Shown here: one piece after another, positions 7,422 to 14,759 of the stretch
Numbering within the stretch: position 1 is the first letter of the stretch
How the letters are laid out: the number at the start of each line of letters is the position of its first letter
From: Ruminococcaceae bacterium UBA6842
Lineage (GTDB): Bacteria; Bacillota; Clostridia; Oscillospirales; Acutalibacteraceae
Direction of reading: 5' to 3'
Assembly (NCBI GenBank): GCA_002451855.1
Contig: DKDS01000016.1
Coordinates: 2,838-29,215, forward strand
Length of the DNA: 26,378 nucleotides
Position numbers and translations under genes: made by a program
The notes under the pieces: generated by a model
What the model saw: the letters and a program-made list of their open reading frames with translations, nothing else
Told to the model about the DNA's origin: nothing
Database searches by the model: none

Positions 7422-7982
7422 ATGGAGGACAGCAGAATAACCGAGCTTTTTAACGAAAGAAACGAAAACGCTTTAACGGAAACCGAGCGGAAATACGGCG
7501 GATATTGCCACAGGCTGGCGCTCAGTATACTCGGCGATAAAAGCGACGCCGAGGAGACTGTAAGCGATATGCTTTTAAAGGCTTGGCAGTCCATTCCCCC
7601 TGCCAAGCCGAAAAGCCTCGGGGCGTTTCTCTGTAAAATAACCCGTAATCTTGCGCTCAACAAAGCGGAACACCGCAATGCCGACAAGCGCGGCGGCGGT
7701 GAGCTTCCCCTTGTTTTGGACGAGCTTGATTACTGCGTTCCCTCAAAAAAGCTGACTGAGGACAGCGCGGACGCGCGATGTCTTACAGAGCTTATTGAAA
7801 AGTTTTTAAGTATGCAAAAGGCGGACAGCCGCATTATATTCCTAAAGCGGTACTGGTATATGCTTTCGGCAAGCGAAATAGCAAAGGAAAGCGGTTTTTC
7901 GGAAAGCAAGGTAAAGGTCAGTCTTATGCGTACAAGAAACGCGCTTAAGGAATTTTTGGACAGGGAGGATTTCAAGGTATGA
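7422..7982 (+). CDS. ECF-family RNA polymerase sigma factor
   Basis: This 186-residue sigma-70 family protein has only regions 2 and 4, as in the extracytoplasmic function (ECF) group. Region 2 includes LGDKSDAEETVSDMLLKAWQSIP and GAFLCKITRNLALNK (about residues 38-88). A variable linker follows, then region 4 with RIIFLKRYWYMLSASEIAKESGFSESKVKVSLMRTRNALKEFL (about 139-181). GAGGGGG lies upstream of the ATG. The stop codon overlaps the next start (ATGA), which couples it to the downstream membrane protein. The upstream DNA carries an ECF-like promoter, so autoregulation is likely. The stimulus cannot be read from the sequence. Confidence 0.93.
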   Translation: MEDSRITELFNERNENALTETERKYGGYCHRLALSILGDKSDAEETVSDMLLKAWQSIPPAKPKSLGAFLCKITRNLALNKAEHRNADKRGGGELPLVLDELDYCVPSKKLTEDSADARCLTELIEKFLSMQKADSRIIFLKRYWYMLSASEIAKESGFSESKVKVSLMRTRNALKEFLDREDFKV

Positions 7983-9070
7983 CCGGCAGGGATATTTTAA
8001 ACGCGATAGGCGATGTTGACGAAAAATATATTGACGAAGCGGGTAAAAAATCAAAAACAAAAAAAGGCATAATTATAAGGTTTTCGGCTATGGCGGCGTG
8101 CCTTTTATTAGCGGCGGCAGGTACTTTTGCGGCTGTAAATATGAACAAAGGCGGCATTAAAAGCAAAGCGCCGCAGAATTCGGAGGAATATGATTTGACC
8201 GCCGACGAAGCAGACGGGGAGGTCAAAGCCGGCGAAACGGGCGATAACGCAAACAAAGCGGGCGGCAGCACAAACGGCACAAACAAAAGCTCCGCCTCAT
8301 CCGAAAGCTATGTATACCGTATCAAAAAATGGGATGAAAAAAACAGTGCCGAGAAATTCGACATTATCAAAATAAACGGCACAGAATACAGCGTGGCAAA
8401 CAAAACCGTTCCCGCAGACAAGGTGGACGGCAAAATAACAAGCCTTACCGTTCTCGGAAGGGATGAATATACCGCGAGTGAATATGCCGCAAAGGCGGAA
8501 ATTTACGGTATAAAAAACATCTCGTCCGACTGCGCCGCCGCCGTTAAGTACGAAAACGAGGATAAATATTACATCTGCCGCAACGCATATTACACACCCG
8601 AAACGCTCGGGCAGTTTGAAAATGACCTTGACCTTAAAAATACGCTTGATTTCGGCGCCGTTTACGGCACGCAAAAGCAAAACGGAAAATCAAGCGATGT
8701 CGAATACTACGGCTGGGACAGGGAAAAAATATGGGAGCTGTTATTCTCGGACCAATCGGCAAAAGCCGTTAAGGATTACGATTATGTTCAGATTGAAACA
8801 GCGGTTGACATCAGCATAAATCTTCAATTATTAGGCTACGAAAACATTTCTCTTGCCGTTTCCCGTGACGGCTATATAAAAACGAATATTCTGGATACGG
8901 GAAAGGCATTTTATATAGGAAAAGCCGCCGCCGAAAAATTTATAAGCTATCTCCGGAACGAATGTAAAGCAAAGGTGCTTGAAACCTATAATTACTCCGA
9001 ACCGAATTATACGAGCGACGGGGATTCTGCCGCTTCTCACTCTGTTCCCGACTGTAAAACCGCAAAGTAA
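7979..9070 (+). CDS. Single-pass membrane protein, putative anti-sigma factor
   Basis: The gene overlaps the ECF sigma gene by 4 nt. The 363-residue product has a short cytoplasmic N-terminus of about 33 residues (MTGRDILNAIGDVDEKYIDE then a Lys-rich stretch), one membrane segment at about 33-53 (IIIRFSAMAACLLLAAAGTF), and a large extracytoplasmic part. A low-complexity Gly/Lys/Asn/Ser linker covers about 59-105, followed by a folded region to the end. No zinc-finger anti-sigma motif (HxxxCxxC) is visible. The anti-sigma role rests on operon position and topology. I do not recognise the outer domain. Its repeated Tyr/Asp/Asn-rich segments suggest a sensing or binding module. Confidence 0.7.
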   Translation: MTGRDILNAIGDVDEKYIDEAGKKSKTKKGIIIRFSAMAACLLLAAAGTFAAVNMNKGGIKSKAPQNSEEYDLTADEADGEVKAGETGDNANKAGGSTNGTNKSSASSESYVYRIKKWDEKNSAEKFDIIKINGTEYSVANKTVPADKVDGKITSLTVLGRDEYTASEYAAKAEIYGIKNISSDCAAAVKYENEDKYYICRNAYYTPETLGQFENDLDLKNTLDFGAVYGTQKQNGKSSDVEYYGWDREKIWELLFSDQSAKAVKDYDYVQIETAVDISINLQLLGYENISLAVSRDGYIKTNILDTGKAFYIGKAAAEKFISYLRNECKAKVLETYNYSEPNYTSDGDSAASHSVPDCKTAK

Positions 9071-9082
9071 GGGGTGTTGAAA

Positions 9083-10825
9083 ATGACTGAAAGATGCAAA
9101 AAACTTATAATAGCGGCCGTAGCCTTTGTTTTGGGCGCCGCCGTGGGCGGAACAAGCGTATATATTGCAAAAAAGGACGCTGACGGCGGAAAGACAGTTT
9201 CCTTAACAAAAACAACCGCTATGGTATCCGCCGCGGATTACGCCGCGGTTTATAAAAAAATTAAGGATTTCAAACCCGGTATCTGGAAAAACATCAACTC
9301 ATGGGTAGATGGGTATACAACTAATAACGGTGCCAAATCAGGCGGTACGAATTTTGCAAATGAAAGCGCCGCCTCGGACGATTACAGCGAAACCAATGTT
9401 CAGGTTGAGGGTGTGGACGAGGCAGACACCGTAAAGACCGACGGCAAATTTATTTATATCTTAAAAAGTAATTATGACGAGACCGAGAAGATAATCAAAA
9501 CCGAAATTAAAACGGTGGATATAAGAAACGGAGAACCCGCACAGCTTAAAAGCATAAGCATTGACGGCTTTAAGACCTATGATATGTATTTAAGCGAGGA
9601 AAGAATTACCGTTATCGGAACAGAAGACATAGAAAGAGGTTCTGTTAAGGCGGTAATATACGATATAAGTGATCCCGCTTCGCCCAAGAAAATACAGGAA
9701 TGTACCCAAAGCGGCGTATATTCGGAATCACGGCTTACAGGCGGTAAGCTCTATATCGTTTCGAATTTCTATATTGATACCGAAAATATAAAAAAGGCTC
9801 AGCCCGAAACCTATGTGCCGGCTCTTGACTGCAAAAATTATAACGGCACGGTAAACCCCGACAGCATTTGCTTTTACAACAGCTGCAGCAATCCCGAATA
9901 CACCGTTCTCTCGGCTTATGATATAAAGGACGGTTCGCTTGTATCGACCCGTTCAGTACTCGGCGGAACCTGCACAGTATACGCAAGCACGGAAAATATA
10001 ATCACCTCGTCATATCCGACGGACGGAAAAATTCAGATAACAAGGTTTTCGGCAACCGACGGAAAAATCGAGCTTGCCGCCTCGGGTGAGCTTAACGGTG
10101 AGCTTTTAAATCAATTTTCCGTTGACGAATACAAGGAGCATTTCAGATTTGTCCTTACCGACCGAAACGGCGAATATATGAAAAACTCGCTTGTTATACT
10201 TGACAAGGATTTGAAAAAAACCGGAGCCATAACCGACATTGCCGAGGATGAACAGGTCTACTCGGTAAGATTTATGGGCGATACCGTATACTTTGTAACC
10301 TTCAGGCAGGTCGACCCGCTGTTCAGCGCCGATGTATCCGACCCCACCGCACCTAAAATCACGGGCAGCCTTAAAATACCGGGTTTTTCAAACTATCTTT
10401 TCCCCTTCGGCGACGGAAAGCTTTTCGGAATAGGTCAAAATGCCGACGAAAAAACCGGCAGAACTACGGGTATGAAAATTTCGATGTTTGACATAAGCGA
10501 CCCCGCAAATGTAACGGAATGTGCCAAAACAGACTTGAATGCTCCGTATTCCGAAGCGCTTAGCAATCACAAAGCGACCCTTGCCGACTCAAAGAAGAAT
10601 TTGATAGGCTTCCCCGCCTACGGCGGCTCCAACAATACGGTGTATTACATTTTTTCCTTTGAGGACGAAAAATTTGTAAAAAAGGCAGAGGTGAATCTGC
10701 CGTACATCAACAGCGGATGCAGAGGACTTTACGCAAACGGCAATTTTTATATAGCCGCTCCCGACAAAATATATTACAGTCCGCTTGAAGAGCTTGATAG
10801 CTTTAAAAGCGTAGAGCTTAAGTAA
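9083..10825 (+). CDS. Membrane-anchored beta-propeller protein (Beta_propel/PF09826-like)
   Basis: This protein of about 580 residues has an N-terminal signal anchor (KLIIAAVAFVLGAAVGGTSVYI, about residues 6-27), a spacer, and a long propeller-like region. That region begins with the family hallmark NVQVEGVDEADTVKTDGKFI near residue 110 and has repeated blades of the type YDISDP..P (about 195 and 470) and FDISDPANVTE. The closest family I recognise is the secreted 'beta propeller domain' group, distantly related to WD40. The frame also allows GTG at 9074 and TTG at 9077, but AAGGGGTG at 9069-9076 is best spaced for the ATG at 9083. It is the last gene of the ECF operon, 12 nt after the anti-sigma-like gene, and is followed by a strong terminator. 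It probably acts outside the membrane with its neighbour; the ligand is unknown. Confidence 0.85.
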   Translation: MTERCKKLIIAAVAFVLGAAVGGTSVYIAKKDADGGKTVSLTKTTAMVSAADYAAVYKKIKDFKPGIWKNINSWVDGYTTNNGAKSGGTNFANESAASDDYSETNVQVEGVDEADTVKTDGKFIYILKSNYDETEKIIKTEIKTVDIRNGEPAQLKSISIDGFKTYDMYLSEERITVIGTEDIERGSVKAVIYDISDPASPKKIQECTQSGVYSESRLTGGKLYIVSNFYIDTENIKKAQPETYVPALDCKNYNGTVNPDSICFYNSCSNPEYTVLSAYDIKDGSLVSTRSVLGGTCTVYASTENIITSSYPTDGKIQITRFSATDGKIELAASGELNGELLNQFSVDEYKEHFRFVLTDRNGEYMKNSLVILDKDLKKTGAITDIAEDEQVYSVRFMGDTVYFVTFRQVDPLFSADVSDPTAPKITGSLKIPGFSNYLFPFGDGKLFGIGQNADEKTGRTTGMKISMFDISDPANVTECAKTDLNAPYSEALSNHKATLADSKKNLIGFPAYGGSNNTVYYIFSFEDEKFVKKAEVNLPYINSGCRGLYANGNFYIAAPDKIYYSPLEELDSFKSVELK

Positions 10826-10826
10826 C

Positions 10827-10867
10827 AAAAAACTCCTTGAAGACCGAGGTCTTCAAGGAGTTTTTTT
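10827..10867. terminator. Bidirectional terminator between the ECF operon and the CNNM gene
   Basis: The 13-bp perfect stem ACTCCTTGAAGAC (10832-10844) pairs with 10849-10861 across loop CGAG, with A- and T-runs outside on both sides. It starts 2 nt after the beta-propeller stop and touches the stop codon of the convergent CNNM gene. Confidence 0.95.
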
Positions 10868-12191
10868 ATTCTTCCTTTGCTTCTTCCTCTTCGTCAGAAG
10901 CCTTTTCATTTACCTTTACGGTAATTTCGTGCGTCATAAATTCATCCGCATTGGTAACCGTAACCGTAAGATTTTTATGCTCAAATGTGTAGCCGTTTTC
11001 GGGTATCTTTCCCGCCATTTCGGTAAGCCAGCCGTTTACCGTGGTGGCTTCCGTTTCCTCGTCCTCAAGCGAAAAGAACTCAAAAAAATCTTCAACCGAA
11101 GCGGTACACAAAACACGGTACGTATCGTTCCCGAGGTCTAAAAACTCGGAAACCTCCTCGTCCCGTTCGTCCCATATCTCGCCAACTATTTCCTCAAGTA
11201 TATCCTCCATAGAAACTATACCCGAGGTCTCGCCGTACTCATTTACGACTATAACAAGGTGATTATGGTCGGTCTGCATATCCTTAAACAGCATATCAAG
11301 ATTAACCGTTTCGGGAACAAAAACAGGCTGATGAAGAATATTCGAAAGCTTGAAATCGGGTTCTCCCCTTTTAAGGAGATAATCCCTTGTATGGAGAATA
11401 CCGATTATATGGTCCTCTTCCTCGTCATACACGGGAATTCTCGAATAGCCCTCCTGCTCGATTATATCTGTTACCTCTGCGTCATCCGCATTTACAGTAA
11501 GGCATATAACCGACTTCCACGGTGTCATAACATCCTCAGCTGTCATTTTATCAAGCTTGAAAACATTTTTTATGTATTCAATATCGTCCTGATCGAGCGT
11601 ACCCTCGTCGGCGCCTGCGTCAAGCATTAAAACTATATCCTCTTCCGAAACCGGATCCTCTTTTTCGTGAGGATCGATACCTATAAGGCGCAGTACCGCG
11701 TTTGTCGATACGGTAAGGAACCATATTATAGGACTTAAAACCGCCGCAAGGAAGGATATAACGCCGCAAACGGCGTTCGCAAGCTTCTCCTTATGCTTCA
11801 TAGCAATTCTTTTCGGAACAAGCTCGCCCAGTATCAGTGTAAAGTAAGATAAAATAATCGTAACCACAACTACGGCGACCGTATTCATGGTTCCCGAATA
11901 TTTCGTCGGTATGCCGAAGGCCTTTATAAAAAATTCGGAAACCTTTTCGGCAAAGTTATCCGCCGCAAAAGCGGAGCCTAAAAAGCCCGCAAGCGTAATG
12001 CCTATCTGTATTGTCGAGAGAAACCTTGTCGGCTCCTCGATAATTTTAAGCATTTTTTTGGCTTTTTTATCGCCCTCGTCCGCGAGAGCGTGAACCTTTT
12101 TCTCGTTAAGCGAGATGAGTGCTATCTCCGTAGCGGCAAAAAAAGCGTTAAACGCAATAAGTACAATCTGCAGCAGCAGTTGCTTTAACAT
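10866..12191 (-). CDS. CNNM/CorC (HlyC) family membrane protein, probable Mg2+ exporter
   Basis: Members of this family move divalent cations, and B. subtilis YhdP (MpfA) is known for Mg2+ efflux. The 441 residues show an N-terminal CNNM (DUF21) membrane domain of about 180 residues, with hydrophobic segments near 4-25, 60-80, 100-130 and 135-165. It includes FAATEIALISLNEKKV and LSYFTLILGELVPKRIA. A pair of CBS domains (about 205-330: VMTPWKSVICL, GYSRIPVYDEEEDHIIGILHTRDYL, VVNEYGETSGIVSMEDILEEIVGEI) is followed by the CorC/HlyC C-terminal domain (about 345-425) and an acidic tail. The ATG at 12191 has GGAGG 12 nt upstream. That SD is predicted to be masked by a leader ORF segment (see 12199-12324). 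The gene has its own promoter about 200 nt upstream. Export rather than import is inferred from family members. Confidence 0.93.
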   Translation of the reverse strand: MLKQLLLQIVLIAFNAFFAATEIALISLNEKKVHALADEGDKKAKKMLKIIEEPTRFLSTIQIGITLAGFLGSAFAADNFAEKVSEFFIKAFGIPTKYSGTMNTVAVVVVTIILSYFTLILGELVPKRIAMKHKEKLANAVCGVISFLAAVLSPIIWFLTVSTNAVLRLIGIDPHEKEDPVSEEDIVLMLDAGADEGTLDQDDIEYIKNVFKLDKMTAEDVMTPWKSVICLTVNADDAEVTDIIEQEGYSRIPVYDEEEDHIIGILHTRDYLLKRGEPDFKLSNILHQPVFVPETVNLDMLFKDMQTDHNHLVIVVNEYGETSGIVSMEDILEEIVGEIWDERDEEVSEFLDLGNDTYRVLCTASVEDFFEFFSLEDEETEATTVNGWLTEMAGKIPENGYTFEHKNLTVTVTNADEFMTHEITVKVNEKASDEEEEAKEE

Positions 12192-12198
12192 AATGTAA

Positions 12199-12324
12199 TT
12201 AAACCTCCGATAAATTAAATATAAGTTTCAAGACATGGCGGCTGTACGCCTTAACTGCGATAGACCGAGAAAACGCGGTAACCGCAAGCAGCCACATAAA
12301 CACAATATTTAATCTGAGGCTTAA
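12199..12324 (-). promoter_or_regulatory. Long-range helix masking the SD of the CNNM gene
   Basis: In the leader mRNA, UUAAGCCUC (12324-12316) pairs with GAGGUUUAA (12207-12199; 9 bp, one G-U), which contains the CNNM SD. After an internal loop (AG against UUAUCG), AUUAAAUAU (12313-12305) pairs perfectly with AUAUUUAAU (12222-12214). That is 18 bp in total. The 5' arm is codons 14-20 of the leader ORF, so a translating ribosome would open it. The pairing is read directly from the sequence; its regulatory use is inference. Confidence 0.65.
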
Positions 12325-12364
12325 AAGGATCTAAGTGCCTGCTACTTCGGGGTAGCGGATCCAC
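12251..12364 (-). CDS. Putative regulatory leader peptide (37 aa) upstream of the CNNM gene
   Basis: A GTG-initiated ORF begins MDPLPRSSRHLDPFKPQIKY and ends in a TAA at 12253-12251. AAAAAGGAG lies upstream, with GGAG at 12376-12373, exactly 8 nt from the GTG, which is ideal spacing. The predicted transcript starts near 12390, so this is the first ORF on the mRNA, and the CNNM start follows 59 nt after its stop. The peptide has Asp-Pro at residues 2-3 and 12-13 and further prolines at 5 and 16. Acidic and proline residues right after Met are the feature of enterobacterial MgtL, where they destabilise ribosomes at low Mg2+. Its codons 14-20 pair with the downstream SD. I know of no described family for it. 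Translation is not proven. Confidence 0.6.
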   Translation of the reverse strand: MDPLPRSSRHLDPFKPQIKYCVYVAACGYRVFSVYRS

Positions 12365-12396
12365 AAAACCAACTCCTTTTTAAAGTATTGTCTTTT

Positions 12397-12425
12397 ATTA
12401 TATTTCATATTGTGCAATAAATCAA
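12397..12425 (-). promoter_or_regulatory. Promoter for the leader ORF and CNNM gene
   Basis: On the minus strand the -35 is TTGATT (12425-12420), the spacer is 17 nt, and the -10 is a consensus TATAAT (12402-12397). Transcription would start near 12390 and produce a leader of about 199 nt. The gap between CNNM and the CAP gene (12192-12498) is fully occupied by this leader, its promoter and a terminator. Confidence 0.8.
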
Positions 12426-12454
12426 GTGTTTTTAATAATATATTGCACTTTCTA

Positions 12455-12490
12455 TAAAAAATGCCTTTGCAATCCGTAAACTGCAAAGGC
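12455..12490 (-). terminator. Terminator after the CAP lipoprotein gene
   Basis: On the minus strand, GCCTTTGCA (12490-12482) pairs with TGCAAAGGC (12471-12463), with a 10-nt loop, followed by ATTTTTT. It closes the three-gene unit 14701-12499. Confidence 0.85.
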
Positions 12491-12498
12491 TGTATTTT

Positions 12499-13320
12499 TT
12501 ATCCCACAAAAATCTGAACCCAGTATTTCTTTCCGCCGCTTTCGGCTATGCCCACCGCAAGTCCGGTGAACTTATCGTTTAAGATATTTGCCTTATGTCC
12601 GGGTGAGTTCATCCAGCCGTCCATTACCTGCGCGGGTGTTTGATAGTATTCAGCTATATTTTCGCCGGCAGCGGTTTTCTTAATGCCGTCAAGTACGGTA
12701 AAACAGCTTGAGCCGTCGGGTCTCGTATGATCAAAAACAGTAACTATTTCATTTGCTCTGATGTCCGCGGCGGACTGAGCATCGGCTCTGTACTCAAGCG
12801 CTGAAAGTCCCGCCTTTGCTCTTTCCTCATTTACAAGCCGTAAAATCTCGTTCTTTTCACCTGCAGGCGAATAAGCAAGCTTTGCGATTTTTTCGGTTTC
12901 GGCAGCGCCGCAAACCGAGCATTCCCTTGTTTTTTCTCCCTCGGCCGAAGCGGTTGCCTGCTTTGTAACCTTCCATTCCCCAAAGCTGTGACCCTTTTTG
13001 GAAACGGTCTTATCCTTATAGGATTTTCCGCAGCTGCACTCGTGCAGTGTGTAGCCGTCCGCCGTGCAGGTCGGTTCAACAACCTTTTCGGTGTAGCTGT
13101 GTGTATGCGCCGCGGTGTCGCTCACTTGAGAAACGGTACTGCTTTCCTCCGATACGGACGAACTTTCATCCGACGAAACAGGTTCTGATACAGAAGAACT
13201 GTTATCGGGAACGGAGATTTGCGAATTTTCCGATTCGTTACCGGACTTTTTACATCCTGCCATCGTGACTGCCGCAATCAGTAATGCCGCCGCAACGGCA
13301 ATATATCTTTTAAATAACAT
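12499..13320 (-). CDS. CAP-domain (SCP/YkwD-like) surface lipoprotein
   Basis: The 273-residue protein starts with a lipoprotein signal peptide (lipobox VTMAGC, acylated Cys23). A Ser/Glu-rich linker (about 24-70) follows, then two short Cys-containing repeats of the gut-Firmicute surface type. These are HSYTEKVVEPTCTADGY with CSCGKSY (73-101) and HSFGEWKV with CSVCG (111-138). The C-terminal CAP domain (about 155-273) shows LVNEERAKAGLSAL, FDHTRPDG (His198), AGENIAEYY (Glu220) and NSPGHKANIL (His242), the usual CAP cavity residues. AAGGGGA precedes the ATG. It is the last gene of a three-gene unit, 20 nt after the hydrolase. CAP proteins of this type are secreted and often linked to envelope or spore-coat functions; the specific role is unknown. 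Confidence 0.92.
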   Translation of the reverse strand: MLFKRYIAVAAALLIAAVTMAGCKKSGNESENSQISVPDNSSSVSEPVSSDESSSVSEESSTVSQVSDTAAHTHSYTEKVVEPTCTADGYTLHECSCGKSYKDKTVSKKGHSFGEWKVTKQATASAEGEKTRECSVCGAAETEKIAKLAYSPAGEKNEILRLVNEERAKAGLSALEYRADAQSAADIRANEIVTVFDHTRPDGSSCFTVLDGIKKTAAGENIAEYYQTPAQVMDGWMNSPGHKANILNDKFTGLAVGIAESGGKKYWVQIFVG

Positions 13321-13340
13321 AAATTTTCCCCTTAACAGAA

Positions 13341-14186
13341 TTATACCTCGGCCTTAAAGCCCATAAGGCTCAACCACTTACAGGCGCACCCGACCCAAGC
13401 GGTAACATGGTCGATTTTTTCATCAAGATTATCGTTAGTAAGATAATCCGCCGTAGAAAGCCCGTGCCGTCCATACGGATATATATGCAGTTCAAACGGT
13501 ATTTTATACTTAGCGAGAGCCGTAGTGTAAAGCAGACTGTTCATTACCGGAACGGCATTATCTGCCGCGGTATGCCATACAAACGCCGGCGGTGTGTTTT
13601 CCTTAACCAAACGGTCGCAGGAGTATTTTTCCACATCCTGCTGTGTTATATCCTGTTTGCCCAAGAGATTATAGAAGCTTCCGAGATGCGCGTGAGCCGG
13701 ATCGGCAGTTATAACGGGATAGCAAAGCACCGAAGCGTTTACCGCCTTGCTTTCGGGGAATACCTCCCTTACCTCCTCGCAGTCGTAAGCGGTGGAATAA
13801 TGCGCCGCAAGGTGACCGCCTGCCGAAAATCCCATTATGGCAATTTTTGAGGTGTTGCAGTTCCAGTTATCCGCGTTTTCATATATAAGCTCCATAAGCG
13901 CCGCAACCTCACGTATCTGAGTGGGGAACTGATGTGACGCCGTAGAATAGGTTATAACAAAAGCATTAAAGCCCTGCGCTAAGAACTGAAGCGCTACCGG
14001 CTCGGACTCCCTTTCCGAACACATACAGTACGCACCGCCCGGGCAAATCACCATACAGGGTCTTTTCTTATTCTGTCTGCCCATTTCAGGCATATTGTAC
14101 GGCAGATATACCTCTACCGTGGGGTCGCAGCCGTTCTCTCCGAGAAACGGAAATTTATCCTTTAAATGTATGATTTCATGCTTCAT
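13341..14186 (-). CDS. Alpha/beta hydrolase, carbohydrate-esterase-like
   Basis: This 281-residue serine hydrolase has no signal peptide, so it is probably cytoplasmic. The nucleophile elbow GFSAGG gives Ser121, HTAADN gives Asp209 and GRHG gives His241. ICPGGAYCMCSERE near 47-60 takes the place of the HGGG oxyanion motif, as in BD-FAE/acetyl-xylan-esterase-like enzymes. It is likely an acetyl or short-chain ester hydrolase, perhaps deacetylating sugars; the substrate is not readable. Its ATG overlaps the stop of the metallopeptidase gene by 1 nt (TAATG), with AAGGAG inside the end of that gene, so the two are translationally coupled. Confidence 0.88.
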   Translation of the reverse strand: MKHEIIHLKDKFPFLGENGCDPTVEVYLPYNMPEMGRQNKKRPCMVICPGGAYCMCSERESEPVALQFLAQGFNAFVITYSTASHQFPTQIREVAALMELIYENADNWNCNTSKIAIMGFSAGGHLAAHYSTAYDCEEVREVFPESKAVNASVLCYPVITADPAHAHLGSFYNLLGKQDITQQDVEKYSCDRLVKENTPPAFVWHTAADNAVPVMNSLLYTTALAKYKIPFELHIYPYGRHGLSTADYLTNDNLDEKIDHVTAWVGCACKWLSLMGFKAEV

Positions 14187-14701
14187 TATTCTTTCTCCTT
14201 AAGTAATTTTTGCCTTTCCTTATAATCAGGCATATATTTTTCAACAAGAGCGTAAAATGCGGGCGAATGATTATGGTGCGCTATATGCGCCAATTCGTGT
14301 ACCACAACATAACGGACAGCTCCTTCGGGGTACGCCATAAGCCGCCACGAAAAGCAAAGCCCGTTTTTTGCGCTGCACGAGCCGAACCTTCCCTTTGCCG
14401 AGGTTATTTTAACGCTTGTGGGTTTTAGTCCCATTATATCCGAATACTCACTTACAAGCCGCGGTATTCTTTCCTTTGCCGCCAAGCGCAGCTCCTCTTC
14501 ACGGGCACTGATCCGTTCATCCAGCTCCGCTCTTTTGCGGACAGCCGAAAGCTTTTCCTCTATCCAACCGCTGTATTTTGTTACGAATTTATCTATTTCG
14601 GCACCGCTCATACCGTAAGGCGCGCGGACAAGCACCGTGCAATCCCTTTTAACCTCAAGTCCGACGGTTTTTCTGTAGGAGCGTTTTACGGTGTAATTCA
14701 A
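14186..14701 (-). CDS. YgjP-like (M48/DUF45) zinc metallopeptidase
   Basis: The 171-residue protein shows VVVHELAHIAHHNHSPAF, with His135, Glu136 and His139 as the HExxH zinc site and a further His143, plus FGSCSAKNGLCFSWRLMAYP upstream as in YgjP. No membrane segment is seen, so it is probably cytosolic. The frame is open to a GTG at 14746, but that lies inside a terminator hairpin. The TTG at 14701 has GGGTGA 5 nt upstream and gives the usual N-terminus before the RSYRKTVGLEV strand. The start choice is moderately sure. It is the first gene of a three-gene unit. Confidence 0.85.
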   Translation of the reverse strand: MNYTVKRSYRKTVGLEVKRDCTVLVRAPYGMSGAEIDKFVTKYSGWIEEKLSAVRKRAELDERISAREEELRLAAKERIPRLVSEYSDIMGLKPTSVKITSAKGRFGSCSAKNGLCFSWRLMAYPEGAVRYVVVHELAHIAHHNHSPAFYALVEKYMPDYKERQKLLKEKE

Positions 14702-14713
14702 TTCTTTCACCCA

Positions 14714-14750
14714 AAACACAGGCGGTGTCTGCCAAGACGCAAACACCGCC
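14714..14750 (-). terminator. Hairpin after the TM2 gene (terminator or attenuator)
   Basis: On the minus strand, GGCGGTGTTTGC (14750-14739) pairs with GCAGACACCGCC (14732-14721), 12 bp with one G-U, loop of 6. Only a broken T-run (TGTGTTTT) follows, so read-through into the metallopeptidase operon is likely. It begins 9 nt after the TM2 stop. I see no other good promoter for that operon. Confidence 0.65.
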
Positions 14751-14759
14751 TTTGAAATT

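Noticed and set aside
12192..12400. Known metal riboswitch (M-box, yybP-ykoY or NiCo) in the CNNM leader
   Set aside because: I could not find the conserved core sequences of these classes; the region is better explained by a leader ORF plus SD-masking helix.
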